Below the pieces are notes generated by a model. It saw only the letters and a list, made by a program, of their open reading frames with translations. It was not told the DNA's origin and searched no databases. Shown piece after piece: positions 13,850 to 20,791 of a stretch of DNA of 31,557 bases. Source of the stretch: CAIYMF01 sp943329595 (GTDB lineage Bacteria; Actinomycetota; Actinomycetes; S36-B12; CAIYMF01); NCBI GenBank assembly GCA_943329595.2, contig CALQEM020000011.1, positions 1 to 31,557 of the forward strand, written 5' to 3'. A program made the translations under genes and the position numbers. Position 1 is the first letter of the stretch. Each line of letters starts with the position of its first letter.

Positions 13850-15297
13850 GCACTGCTGAAACTAGGGCGCAGTCCCTACTGACCGAGATCGACTCGCTGA
13901 GTCGACGTTACGGCGACGACCCATCGACGTGGCCCGCTGGTATTCGCGAACGTAGCGAGCGCCTGGCCGTCGCCAGTGAACGTGCCGTTGCCGAACTTGA
14001 AGCCCTGCCCATGCGCGAGTCCAATGCGGAGTACTTCGCACGGATGCGCGCCAGCGGAGGCCTGCAATTCGAGAGCGGGTTCGGCGGCGCGCCGGGTGAG
14101 GGCGAATCTTCTCGCAGCACTGACGCGTGGAACGGGCTGGACCGTGCTGGTTCGCTGCGCGATCTCGACACTGACGCCGGGCTTCGTGCTCGCGCCCAGA
14201 CCGCTGTCGAGCACGGCATCAGCGCCAACCTGAACGACGCGACGCGCGAGCGCCTCACTGAGATGCTCGACGCCGACAAGACCAGCGACGCGTCGCGGTT
14301 CGTGCTCGCCACCGGGAACCCTGCCTATCGCAGCGCCTTCCAGACGTGGCTGCGCGACCCGGCCACGGCGCCCATGAACCTGACCGCGCAGGAGCAGCAC
14401 GCATGGCGCGAGGTCACCGCGTCGCGCGCCGCGATGGGCGAGTCTGGCTCATCGGCTCTGCTGCCGTTGATGCTGGACCCGAGCATCGTTCTGACGAACA
14501 CCGGCTCCGCTGGTGGCATCCGGCAGTACGCCAAACAGGTCATGACGCTGTCGAACCAGTGGCGCGGAGTTTCATCCGCTGGTGTCACCGCTCAGATCAA
14601 GGCCGAAGGTGTCGAGGCCACCGACGCGTCACCGACAGTCGGTGCGATTGACATCAGCGTCTATCAGGGTCTGGCGAGCATCACTCTGAGTTGGGAGCTG
14701 CTGGACGACACGATCATCCTGTCGGAGATCGGTCGGCTCATCGCTGACGCGAAGGTCCGCCAGGAGGACGCGTTCAGCGCCACGGGCACCGGCTCGGGCG
14801 AGCCCTACGGGTTCGTGACTCGACTCAATGCCACCACCGCGAGCCGAGTCTCACCGACCACCGCGAGCACCTTCACCACCGCGTCGGTGGCCGATGTGTT
14901 CAAGGTGCGCGACGCTCTGCCAGCACGTCACCGTAACTCCGGCTCGACGTTCTGGGCCGCGAACATCTCGGCATTCTCCATCATCCAGCAGATGTCGCCA
15001 GCGGCTCAGGGCTCATCGTTCTGGGCCGACCTGGGCTCAGGTCTACCGCCTCGACTGCTCGGTCTGCCGGTGCTCGAGTTCACGTCAATGGCGAGCACGA
15101 CCACCGCATCATCGCTGGTGCTCGGTCTGGTCAATGGCGCGTCCTACACGATGGTCGACCGTCTCGGTGTCGTCATCGACACGACCAACGTGCTCGGCTC
15201 CAATGGCCGCAGCACGGGCCAGCGCGAGGTCGTGGCGCGCTGGCGCGTTGGTGCCGACCTCGACAACGCCGACGCGGGCCGCATCTTGAAGCTCTGA
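13846..15297 (+). CDS. HK97-family major capsid protein
   Basis: 483 residues. Residues about 1-65 are helical and acidic (AQSLLTEIDSLSRRYG, then RSERLAVASERAVAELEAL), like the scaffolding delta-domain of HK97-type capsid proteins; a helical region follows to about 200. The C-terminal ~280 residues carry the HK97 fold: strand-rich ISVYQGLASITLSWELLDD and EIGRLIADAKVRQEDAF, the GTGSGEPYGF loop, DVFKVRDALPARHRNSG, then GSGLPPRLLGLPVLEF and VDRLGVVIDTT. It assembles into the shell that holds phage DNA. GTG 13846 is preceded by AAGGAG at a good distance. There is no separate protease gene, so removal of the N-terminal part, if it occurs, would need a helper. It is the only recognisable structural gene in the element, and a strong terminator follows. 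Confidence 0.92.
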   Translation: MSTAETRAQSLLTEIDSLSRRYGDDPSTWPAGIRERSERLAVASERAVAELEALPMRESNAEYFARMRASGGLQFESGFGGAPGEGESSRSTDAWNGLDRAGSLRDLDTDAGLRARAQTAVEHGISANLNDATRERLTEMLDADKTSDASRFVLATGNPAYRSAFQTWLRDPATAPMNLTAQEQHAWREVTASRAAMGESGSSALLPLMLDPSIVLTNTGSAGGIRQYAKQVMTLSNQWRGVSSAGVTAQIKAEGVEATDASPTVGAIDISVYQGLASITLSWELLDDTIILSEIGRLIADAKVRQEDAFSATGTGSGEPYGFVTRLNATTASRVSPTTASTFTTASVADVFKVRDALPARHRNSGSTFWAANISAFSIIQQMSPAAQGSSFWADLGSGLPPRLLGLPVLEFTSMASTTTASSLVLGLVNGASYTMVDRLGVVIDTTNVLGSNGRSTGQREVVARWRVGADLDNADAGRILKL

Positions 15298-15431
15298 CGT
15301 CGCAGACGTGAAACGGCACGTCACCCGACGCCACCACAATGAGGAGCCGTCCTCGGTGGCGAAGGGTGGACAGCCGAAGGTGGCGAGCGTTCGTTCCCTG
15401 ATACCTCGCGCTGGGACCCACCTGCGTCACT

Positions 15432-15468
15432 GTGAAGCCCCGCACTCTTGACGAGTGCGGGGCTTCAC
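15432..15468 (+). terminator. Strong hairpin terminator after the capsid gene
   Basis: A perfect 16-bp stem (GTGAAGCCCCGCACTC with its complement) and a five-base loop TTGAC lie 135 bases past the capsid stop. They end the rightward operon. The bases between the capsid stop and the hairpin hold no recognisable gene. Confidence 0.85.
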
Positions 15469-15532
15469 TCCGTGGTCGACGAGGGCCAGGCGCGCGGGCA
15501 GATAGCGACGCAGAAGAGCGGCAGGCCAGTAA

Positions 15533-15671
15533 GTGTCCGCACCACGGACACATATCCCGAGCCGCTAACTGTGCCACGTCAACGGCTGGCCGCGCACGGC
15601 CGCCGCGTGGGTCGGGTCGGTGGCGAGTCGAAGGTGACAACCCTCGGACACCTGTCCGTCACTTGTCACCT
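15533..15671. repeat. Cluster of inverted repeats upstream of the array
   Basis: GTGTCCG-CACCA-CGGACAC lies at 15533-15551. Further on, AGGTGACAA (15632-15640) pairs with TTGTCACCT (15663-15671) around an inner CGGACA-CC-TGTCCG (15645-15658). The half-sites TGTCCG and TGTCAC are the same as those of the palindromes in array spacers 1 and 2. All are in front of the ParB-like remnant. Confidence 0.7.
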
Positions 15672-15830
15672 GTTGGACGTAGAGAAGCAGTACGGGGCCG
15701 AGGCTAAGGTGCTGGAATCTCAGCGTAAGAGCAAAGTGACTGAGGCCCCGGGGCCTCAGTCAGCGAGAGCGGCGCAGGCTCGCGACAAGGCCGCCAAGGC
15801 TGTCGGAGTCAGCGGGCGCAGCGCGTCGCG
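15670..15830 (+). pseudogene. Fragment of a ParB-like gene
   Basis: The frame encodes LLDVEKQYGAEAKVLESQRK, a short variable stretch and ARDKAAKAVGVSGRSASR. This matches the linker of ParB-type element proteins and the corresponding part of the intact protein at 10316-11623 (RERAAKVVGTSGRAVAQ). The upstream ParB domain and the downstream part are missing. The frame opens inside the terminator hairpin without a ribosome site, so this is a remnant rather than a working gene. A perfect 26-bp palindrome at 15737-15762 (core TGAGGCCCCGGGGCCTCA) lies in the variable stretch. The first array repeat begins at the end of the SGR motif. An open frame continues to 16422 through the array, but it gives repetitive, unlikely protein. 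Confidence 0.65.
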
Positions 15831-16115
15831 CACCATCTCGCTACCGCCCAGCCGCGCAACTCAATGTCCGCCATGGCGGACACTCCTCGGCGCGCACCAT
15901 CTCGCTACCGCCCAGCCGCGCAACATGTCACCCATGGGTGACAATGCGACAAGGCGCGCACCATCTCGCTACCGCCCAGCCGCGCAACAATTGAGGCCCC
16001 GGGGCCTCAATTTCAGGCGCGCACCATCTCGCTACCGCCCAGCCGCGCAACTTCCAGTGCGCTTCACCACGTCCTTGCGGGCGCGCACCATCTCGCTACC
16101 GCCCAGCCGCGCAAC
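15827..16115. repeat. Regular array of five 34-bp repeats with palindromic spacers (CRISPR-like, no cas)
   Basis: Five identical 34-bp repeats begin CGCGCACCATCTCGC and end AGCCGCGCAAC. They are at 15827-15860, 15891-15924, 15955-15988, 16018-16051 and 16082-16115. Spacers are 30, 30, 29 and 30 bp, giving a period of 63-64. Copies 2 to 5 are also preceded by at least one G. Spacer 1 has the palindrome TGTCCGCCATGGCGGACA (15865-15882), spacer 2 TGTCACCCATGGGTGACA (15926-15943), and spacer 3 a 24-bp palindrome around TTGAGGCCCCGGGGCCTCAA (15989-16012). Spacer 4 is not palindromic. No cas gene exists in the window, and palindromic spacers are not normal for CRISPR. Confidence 0.9.
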
Positions 16116-16132
16116 AGGTCACAATCGACGCC

Positions 16133-16333
16133 ATGAGATGCACCGCGACATCCGACCCGGCCGCCGACCTCGACGCGCAGCAGTGCGACCAACAAGCGGT
16201 CGCCATTGTCGGGCTCACCAGCGACGAGGTGCGAGTGACCGGCCGAGTGTGCGCGCTCCATGTCGACGGCGCCCTGGCATGGCTTCATGGGCTCGGAGTC
16301 GGGACTGTGACTGTGACTGTGGATTACGTCTAA
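16133..16333 (+). CDS. Small Cys/His protein at the right end of the element
   Basis: 66 residues from ATG 16133, 17 bases after the last array repeat. The N-terminal half is MRCTATSDPAADLDAQQCDQ, and a hydrophobic second half contains VRVTGRVCALHVDGALAWL and ends VTVTVDY. Cys at 3, 18 and 40 with His 43 could bind zinc. CACAAT lies seven bases before the ATG, a possible leaderless -10. I do not recognise the family, although short Cys/His proteins of this type are common at the ends of actinobacterial elements. It would be transcribed separately from the capsid operon because of the terminator at 15432-15468. Confidence 0.5.
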   Translation: MRCTATSDPAADLDAQQCDQQAVAIVGLTSDEVRVTGRVCALHVDGALAWLHGLGVGTVTVTVDYV

Positions 16334-16434
16334 ACGGTCGGCACCCGTTGGAAATCTGCAAGAGCCCGCTGGCAAGAGTCGCGGCCAGACACGGCATTCC
16401 TACCGTCTCCGCCTGCCGATAAGTGCACGGATTA

Positions 16435-16551
<117 letters not shown>

Positions 16552-16561
<10 letters not shown>

Positions 16562-17316
16562 GGCATGGGAGAGCGTAACGCATGCTCGCCGCTGCTCACG
16601 CGCTCCATCACCACGTTGAGGCCGAGGTCGCGCAGAACGCGGTACCCACGCGACTCCAGGTGGTGCACAGCGTCGTCGGACGCCTTGCCCACGGCCGTCA
16701 TCACTTCGAGGCAGACGATCTCAGGGCGCCATCGATCGAGATCGAGCGACCTGAGTACCGACAACTCACCACCCTCGACATCCACTGTCAGCAGGGACAG
16801 CGGAGCGATCACACCGAGGTCGTCGAGCACATCATCGAGCCGCCTCACCGGAACCTCAACCGTGCGGCGCAGCCTATAGCCCGCCGCAACGTAGTCGGCG
16901 GCGGCACGTGCGTCACATGTGCTGAGCATTCCAATCTCGAACTCGTGCAGCGTCACTCGTCCGCTGCCCTCTCCCACCGCACAGCTGACGAAAATGTCGT
17001 CGGGCCTCCAGTGTCGATAGAGCGTCTCGAGGTGACTCAACGGGTCGATGCACACCCCTCGCCAGCCCTCGCGATACAGCAGGTACGAGTTACTGAGGTG
17101 GAACGGGTGATTGCTGCCGACATCCACGTATGGCCCAGCAGCCCCACGCGCATGCAGGGCATCGAGGAGTTCCCTGTCTTCGCCATGCTGCGCGAACGTT
17201 CCTTCACGCAGCAGCTGCGCGTGCCGCAGTCGGTCGCGCGCCGAGAACACCGCCTCGCCCACGATCGGCAGCGACACCAGAACTCTGCGCAGCCGCGACC
17301 TCAAGCCACGGCTCAT
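16552..17316 (-). CDS. FkbM-family methyltransferase
   Basis: 254 residues. FkbM enzymes use AdoMet to O-methylate sugars, lipids or polyketides. The AdoMet-binding part is clear: GPYVDVGSNHPFHLSNS near residue 60, GWRGVCIDPL, and LLTVDVEGGELSVLRSLDL near residue 175. The N-terminal ~45 residues are basic and helical, as is common in the family. The stop codon (TAG, 16552-16554) lies inside the tRNA-Val gene: the last codons (GGC GAT TAG) are the 5' end of the tRNA, a ten-base overlap on the same strand. The gene follows pabC by 25 bases and may be read through from it. The substrate is unknown; cell-surface glycan or lipid is the usual guess for the family. Confidence 0.83.
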
Positions 17317-17341
17317 TGGCCGACACCTGCCGGCCGTGCTC

Positions 17342-18193
17342 TCACGGGTCGATCCGGCCGGCGGCCATCGCCTCGAAGAGGGCCACCGCTCGCACCGTCA
17401 GCGGGCCTGGGTCGCCAAGAGTCCGGTTGTACCCCTCGCCCACCACGCGCGACACCGGCTGAACGTTGCGCGTGGACGACGTGATGAACACTTCCTCGGC
17501 ATGATGCAGCACCTCGAGCGGAAGATCTGCCTGCTCGACCGGAAGTTCCCGCGCACACCACTCGATCACTAGCTCGCGAGTGATGCCCCCCAGACATCCC
17601 GACGACAGCGGCGGGGTCATCAGCGTGCCGCCCACCACCACGAACACGTTGGTTCCTGTGCCCTCGCAGAGTTCGCCGCGAGTGTTGGCCATGAGCGCCT
17701 CGCTGGCGCCCAGCGACTTCGCCGACGCGAGTGCCACCACGTTGTCGGCATACGAGGTGGTCTTGAGTCCCGCGAGCGGCGAGCGCTCGTTGCGCGGCCA
17801 CGGCACCACCGCGACGGTCGCAGTGTCAGGCCAGGCTGCAGTGGCCGACGCTGCGACCACCAGCGTGCCTCCGTGGGCCCCCCGCTCGCTGCCCAGAGGG
17901 GCCACCCCGCTGGTGTACGTGATGCGCAGCCGCGCGGAGGCACCCAGCTCGCGCGCGTTGGCCTCGCACACAGCGTGCACGGCCTCGCGCACCACCTCAT
18001 CCGAAGGCAGCGGTAGCCCGAGGCCTGTGGCCGATGCGCCGAGCCTGCGGAGGTGGCGCGTGAGTGCGAACGGCTGGCCATGCCACACGGCCAGCGTCTC
18101 GAACACGCCGTCAGCGACCGTGAACCCGTGGTCGAGCACCGACACCGATGCGTGCTCTGCCTCGACGAGCCCGTCGTTGACCCAGTACCTCAT
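17342..18193 (-). CDS. pabC: Aminodeoxychorismate lyase (class IV PLP aminotransferase fold)
   Basis: 283 residues. It releases pyruvate from 4-amino-4-deoxychorismate to give p-aminobenzoate for folate. The class IV fold is shown by VSVLDHGFTVADGVFETLAV at about residue 17, the PLP-binding Lys in AGLKTTSYADNV near 146, ANTRGELCEGTGTNVF near 170, and GCLGGITRELV, EEVFITSSTRNV further on. A branched-chain or D-amino-acid aminotransferase has the same fold, but the four-base ATGA overlap with the pabB gene upstream supports the folate role. Its frame is intact and the length is normal. The start is fixed by the overlap. Confidence 0.88.
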   Translation of the reverse strand: MRYWVNDGLVEAEHASVSVLDHGFTVADGVFETLAVWHGQPFALTRHLRRLGASATGLGLPLPSDEVVREAVHAVCEANARELGASARLRITYTSGVAPLGSERGAHGGTLVVAASATAAWPDTATVAVVPWPRNERSPLAGLKTTSYADNVVALASAKSLGASEALMANTRGELCEGTGTNVFVVVGGTLMTPPLSSGCLGGITRELVIEWCARELPVEQADLPLEVLHHAEEVFITSSTRNVQPVSRVVGEGYNRTLGDPGPLTVRAVALFEAMAAGRIDP

Positions 18194-19254
18194 TCGGCTC
18201 TCCCGATCGATTCGCCCGCCACCGCGAGCAGCCGTGCGGCCTTCAGCTCAGTCTCGTCCCACTCGCGACGGGGATCGCTGTCCCAGGTGATGCCGGCGCC
18301 CGTGCCGAATCGGAGCATCGTGTGCTGATCGCCCCGGCCGGCTGCACCGTCGAGCCAGAAAGTTCGAATGCCCACGGCAAGCTCACCTCGCCCCTCGTCG
18401 GCATCGACCCAGCCGATCGCGCCGGTGTAGGGGCCGCGATTCACCGGCTCGAGCTCGCGGATGAGTCGCAGCGCGCTGCTCTTGGGCGCTCCCGTGACTG
18501 ACCCGGGGGGAAAGGCCGAGGCGAGGATGTCGGGCCAGCCAAGTCCTGGAAGAAGCCGTCCGGTGATGGTTGACACGAGGTGCACCAGCCCCGGGTGCTG
18601 CTCAATCCGAAGCAGACTCGGCACTTCGACCGACCCCACTTCGCACACGGGCGAGAGGTCATTACGCACGAGGTCGACGATCATCACGTTTTCTGCCTCG
18701 TCCTTGGGCAGCAGGTCGCCCTCGGTGCGACCGGTGCCCTTGATCGGACTCGACTCGAGCAACAGCCCATCACGCCGCACAAATTGCTCGGGTGACGCCG
18801 TGGCGATGTGCACTCCGCCGGGGGGCAAGGCCTCGTGCGCAGCCTCAGGCAGCCGAATGAACCCCGCGTAGGGGGCCGGGTTTCCGGAGGCCAGCAGGGC
18901 GGCGAGCCCGGCAACATCGACCTGCCCCGGGTCGGGCAACCGCGCCTGCATCAGCCTGCACAGGTTCGCCTGGTACACGTCGCCGAGGGCGATGCGTTCA
19001 CGCACTGAGTCGACGGCTCCGATGTACATCGCCTCCGACATGGAGGTGGTCCACGCAGACCGTGCCGGGCCAACCCAGGGCCCGTGCGGGACGGTCTGGC
19101 GCGCTGACACCGTACCGAAGCGCGCGCAGGTGACCTCGCCCTCAAAGCCGACAACCACCGCCCACCAGCCAGCGGAGTCGAGCGCGGCAGGATCGTGCGT
19201 CACGTCGAGGAGCTCGGTCGCCCAGCGTCCGCCTAGGTGCGCCGCGGCCATCAT
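18190..19254 (-). CDS. pabB: Aminodeoxychorismate synthase component I
   Basis: 354 residues. It aminates chorismate to 4-amino-4-deoxychorismate, the first step to p-aminobenzoate. The chorismate-binding fold is clear: ALGDVYQANLCRLMQ, SPEQFVRRDG, SSPIKGTGRT, DEAENVMIVDLVRNDLS, ASAFPPGSVTGAPKSSALRL and GELAVGIRTFWLDG. The protein is shorter than full PabB/TrpE proteins at the N-terminus, as in many actinobacterial PabB. Isochorismate or anthranilate synthases are related, but the PIKGT form and the pabC partner favour pabB. The glutamine amidotransferase PabA is not in the window. ATG 19254 is preceded by a -10 hexamer TACGCT at six bases, so it is probably leaderless. pabC follows with ATGA coupling. 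Confidence 0.88.
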   Translation of the reverse strand: MMAAAHLGGRWATELLDVTHDPAALDSAGWWAVVVGFEGEVTCARFGTVSARQTVPHGPWVGPARSAWTTSMSEAMYIGAVDSVRERIALGDVYQANLCRLMQARLPDPGQVDVAGLAALLASGNPAPYAGFIRLPEAAHEALPPGGVHIATASPEQFVRRDGLLLESSPIKGTGRTEGDLLPKDEAENVMIVDLVRNDLSPVCEVGSVEVPSLLRIEQHPGLVHLVSTITGRLLPGLGWPDILASAFPPGSVTGAPKSSALRLIRELEPVNRGPYTGAIGWVDADEGRGELAVGIRTFWLDGAAGRGDQHTMLRFGTGAGITWDSDPRREWDETELKAARLLAVAGESIGRAE

Positions 19255-19260
19255 TTGCTC

Positions 19261-19266
19261 AGCGTA
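19261..19266 (-). promoter_or_regulatory. -10 element of a leaderless pabB promoter
   Basis: On the minus strand TACGCT ends six bases before the ATG at 19254. No ribosome site is present and a clear -35 box is not seen. Confidence 0.5.
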
Positions 19267-19306
19267 GTGCGATCAGTGCCACGCAAACCCGCGCGACAGG
19301 GACTGA

Positions 19307-19336
19307 TTGGAGCGCCCCCCGCTCATCGGGTAGGGT
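19307..19336 (+). promoter_or_regulatory. Promoter of the tRNA cluster
   Basis: TTGGAG (19307-19312), an 18-base spacer and TAGGGT (19331-19336) lie 34 bases before the first tRNA. Position and boxes fit a sigma-70-type promoter for the three tRNAs. Confidence 0.55.
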
Positions 19337-19369
19337 GAGCGAGCGCTCAGGGTGATCCTCTGAGAGTGT

Positions 19370-19442
19370 GCGGACGTAGCGCAGCTGGTAGCGCATCACC
19401 TTGCCAAGGTGAGGGTCGCGGGTTCGAATCCCGTCGTCCGCT
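19370..19442 (+). tRNA. tRNA-Gly (anticodon GCC)
   Basis: 73 bases: acceptor GCGGACG/CGTCCGC, anticodon stem TCACC/GGTGA around the loop TTGCCAA (anticodon GCC), T-arm with GGTTCGAATCC, and discriminator T. CCA is not encoded. First of a Gly-Cys-Val cluster. Confidence 0.96.
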
Positions 19443-19466
19443 CGGCAGGCCCTTTGGGCCTACTCC

Positions 19467-19537
19467 GGTGGCGTGGCCGAGAGGCGAGGCAACGGCCTGC
19501 AAAGCCGTGTACACGGGTTCAAATCCCGTCGCCACCT
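19467..19537 (+). tRNA. tRNA-Cys (anticodon GCA)
   Basis: 71 bases: acceptor GGTGGCG/CGCCACC, anticodon stem ACGGC/GCCGT around the loop CTGCAAA (anticodon GCA), a T-arm with GGTTCAAATCC, and discriminator T. It lies 24 bases after tRNA-Gly. Confidence 0.96.
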
Positions 19538-19571
19538 CTCATCGAGGTGAACAACTGAATGCAGCACAGCG

Positions 19572-19646
19572 GGGCGATTGGCGCAGTCTGGTTAGCGCGC
19601 TTCCCTGACACGGAAGAGGTCACAGGTTCAAATCCTGTATCGCCCA
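19572..19646 (+). tRNA. tRNA-Val (anticodon GAC)
   Basis: 75 bases: acceptor GGGCGAT/ATCGCCC, anticodon stem CTTCC/GGAAG around the loop CTGACAC (anticodon GAC), and a T-arm with GGTTCAAATCC. It shares its acceptor stem with the tRNA-Val(CAC) used by the element, but its T-arm (ACAGG/CCTGT) differs, so it is a poor second target. Confidence 0.96.
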
Positions 19647-19653
19647 CAAGTCG

Positions 19654-19676
19654 AACCCCTTGGTATCCAAGGGGTT
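19654..19676 (+). terminator. Terminator of the tRNA cluster
   Basis: AACCCCTTGG, loop TAT, then CCAAGGGGTT forms a perfect 10-bp stem just after the last tRNA, followed by TTCGCC. Confidence 0.8.
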
Positions 19677-19801
19677 TCGCCATTGAGGAAACATTAAGGT
19701 TGGTGTCAGGATGACCCACCGCCGTCAGCCAGCCGTCAGGAAGGAATGTAACCCCTCATGGACACACGCGGCTAGCGAGTCGCACGTTGAAAGACCCCCA
19801 C

Positions 19802-19817
19802 GTTCCGCTAGCGGAAC
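19802..19817. promoter_or_regulatory. 16-bp palindrome in an otherwise gene-poor stretch
   Basis: GTTCCGCTAGCGGAAC is a perfect palindrome about 75 bases before a small open frame that starts at 19892. It may be an operator for that frame. The surrounding stretch 19677-19891 holds no other gene I can support. Confidence 0.4.
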
Positions 19818-19891
19818 ATTTGTGCCGGGCGCTGGTCACCCCCTCGATACGTTCACCACACCAGCCGTGAACGCTGACCGAGGGACACCAG

Positions 19892-20176
19892 ATGATGGAC
19901 CCACCGGACGACACCAGCACGAAATCTGGAGTACCAGCCATCACCAAGGGTTCGACCCACCGAACCCGTCGCCTTGCCATCATCAGCGCACTCACGCTCC
20001 TGATCGTCGTTGGCCCTGTGCCCGTCGGCGCGCAAGTGACGGATACACGTTCCGAGCCAACGAACTCTCACGCAACCCTCAGGTACGCGAAGGGTGGAAG
20101 CGCAGAATCGGTGTTCACGCCCGCCTCTGGGCAGGACATCGTCACTGCGTTTAACGTGAGACGCCGCTCGGCTTAA
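19892..20176 (+). CDS. Small putative exported protein, possibly truncated
   Basis: 94 residues from ATG 19892, with GAGGG about seven bases upstream. After a polar N-terminus (MMDPPDDTSTKSGVPAITKG) comes a signal-like segment: RTRRLAIISALTLLIVVGP, then VPVGAQVTD. The rest is short and polar (TLRYAKGGSAESVF, QDIVTAFNV) and ends abruptly. The frame may therefore be the intact N-terminal part of a larger exported gene broken by a frameshift. No family is recognised. It sits alone between the tRNA cluster and the oppositely oriented amine oxidase operon. Bases 20177-20380 hold no supported gene. Confidence 0.4.
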   Translation: MMDPPDDTSTKSGVPAITKGSTHRTRRLAIISALTLLIVVGPVPVGAQVTDTRSEPTNSHATLRYAKGGSAESVFTPASGQDIVTAFNVRRRSA

Positions 20177-20384
20177 TATGGGATCTCCCACCGAGTTGAA
20201 GTCATGGAAAGTACAGTTCACGAACACCTACCCCATGCAGCCTTCATCGAGATTGACGCGGCGGAGGGTGGGTCTGCGTGCACCACTTCCATCACCTGCA
20301 GCTAGAGGGACTTGGGTAAGCCCCTGATCACACGAGAATTCAGTCCTGACGGACGCCACCAACCACCAATCACGACATGGAAAA

Positions 20385-20413
20385 GCCCTGCCCGACTCGA
20401 GGTCGGGCAGGGC
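20385..20413 (-). terminator. Intrinsic terminator of the amine oxidase operon
   Basis: On the minus strand GCCCTGCCCGAC, a five-base loop and its perfect complement form a 12-bp stem followed by TTTT. It lies 15 bases after the stop of the ABM-like gene. Confidence 0.87.
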
Positions 20414-20427
20414 CAGAAGCTTCGCGA

Positions 20428-20733
20428 CTACTTCGCGACGCCTTCCCAGAACAGCGAGTCGCCCACGGCGTTTGAGGTGCGGTGAATGCGACCGTCGAGG
20501 TGCTGGGCAACCCACACGGCAGCGGCGCTCACAGCAGCCTCGGCCTCCTCGTGCGTCTCCCACACGCTGACCGAGATGAGGGAGACCGGGTCAACCTCGA
20601 TGACCGAGTAAGCCTGGAAACCGGGCTGGGCCTTGAAGATCTCGAGCAGGCCTCCGGGAGCCACGACCAGGTTGTTGACGTCGGTCACGGTGCCGTGAAG
20701 CACGTCGTAGTTTGCGATACGCAGGTGATTCAT
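20428..20733 (-). CDS. Small dimeric alpha/beta-barrel (ABM-like) protein
   Basis: 101 residues. The pattern of a ferredoxin-like ABM domain is seen: NHLRIANYDVLHGTVTDV at the start, GLLEIFKAQPGFQAYSVIEV, then SLISVSVWETHEEAEAAVSA and a helical end. ABM proteins are small dimers that include heme-degrading enzymes, monooxygenases and proteins of unknown catalysis. No catalytic assignment is possible here. The start at 20733 gives the normal domain length; the longer frame to 20886 runs into the amine oxidase gene and has no support. It lies 58 bases after the copper amine oxidase stop, on the same strand, and shares the terminator downstream, so it is probably in the same operon. Confidence 0.72.
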   Translation of the reverse strand: MNHLRIANYDVLHGTVTDVNNLVVAPGGLLEIFKAQPGFQAYSVIEVDPVSLISVSVWETHEEAEAAVSAAAVWVAQHLDGRIHRTSNAVGDSLFWEGVAK

Positions 20734-20791
20734 GTGTCGTCCATTCTTCGTCGCCCCGGGCGGGCGAGATACCCGCAGAATAGCGCAACGG

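Noticed and set aside
15827..16115. A true CRISPR-Cas locus
   Set aside because: The repeat spacing fits, but no cas gene is in the window, only four spacers exist, and three are palindromic, which does not fit captured phage DNA.
15448..16422. A 324-residue open frame across the remnant and the repeat array
   Set aside because: It opens inside the terminator hairpin, has no ribosome site, and its second half only translates the DNA repeats in changing frames.
17580..18290. A 236-residue plus-strand frame opposite pabC
   Set aside because: It is antisense to pabC, which has all family motifs and is coupled to pabB.
19572..19646. tRNA-Val(GAC) as a second attachment site
   Set aside because: It shares the acceptor stem with tRNA-Val(CAC), but the T-arm differs and no repeat of the element end is found there.
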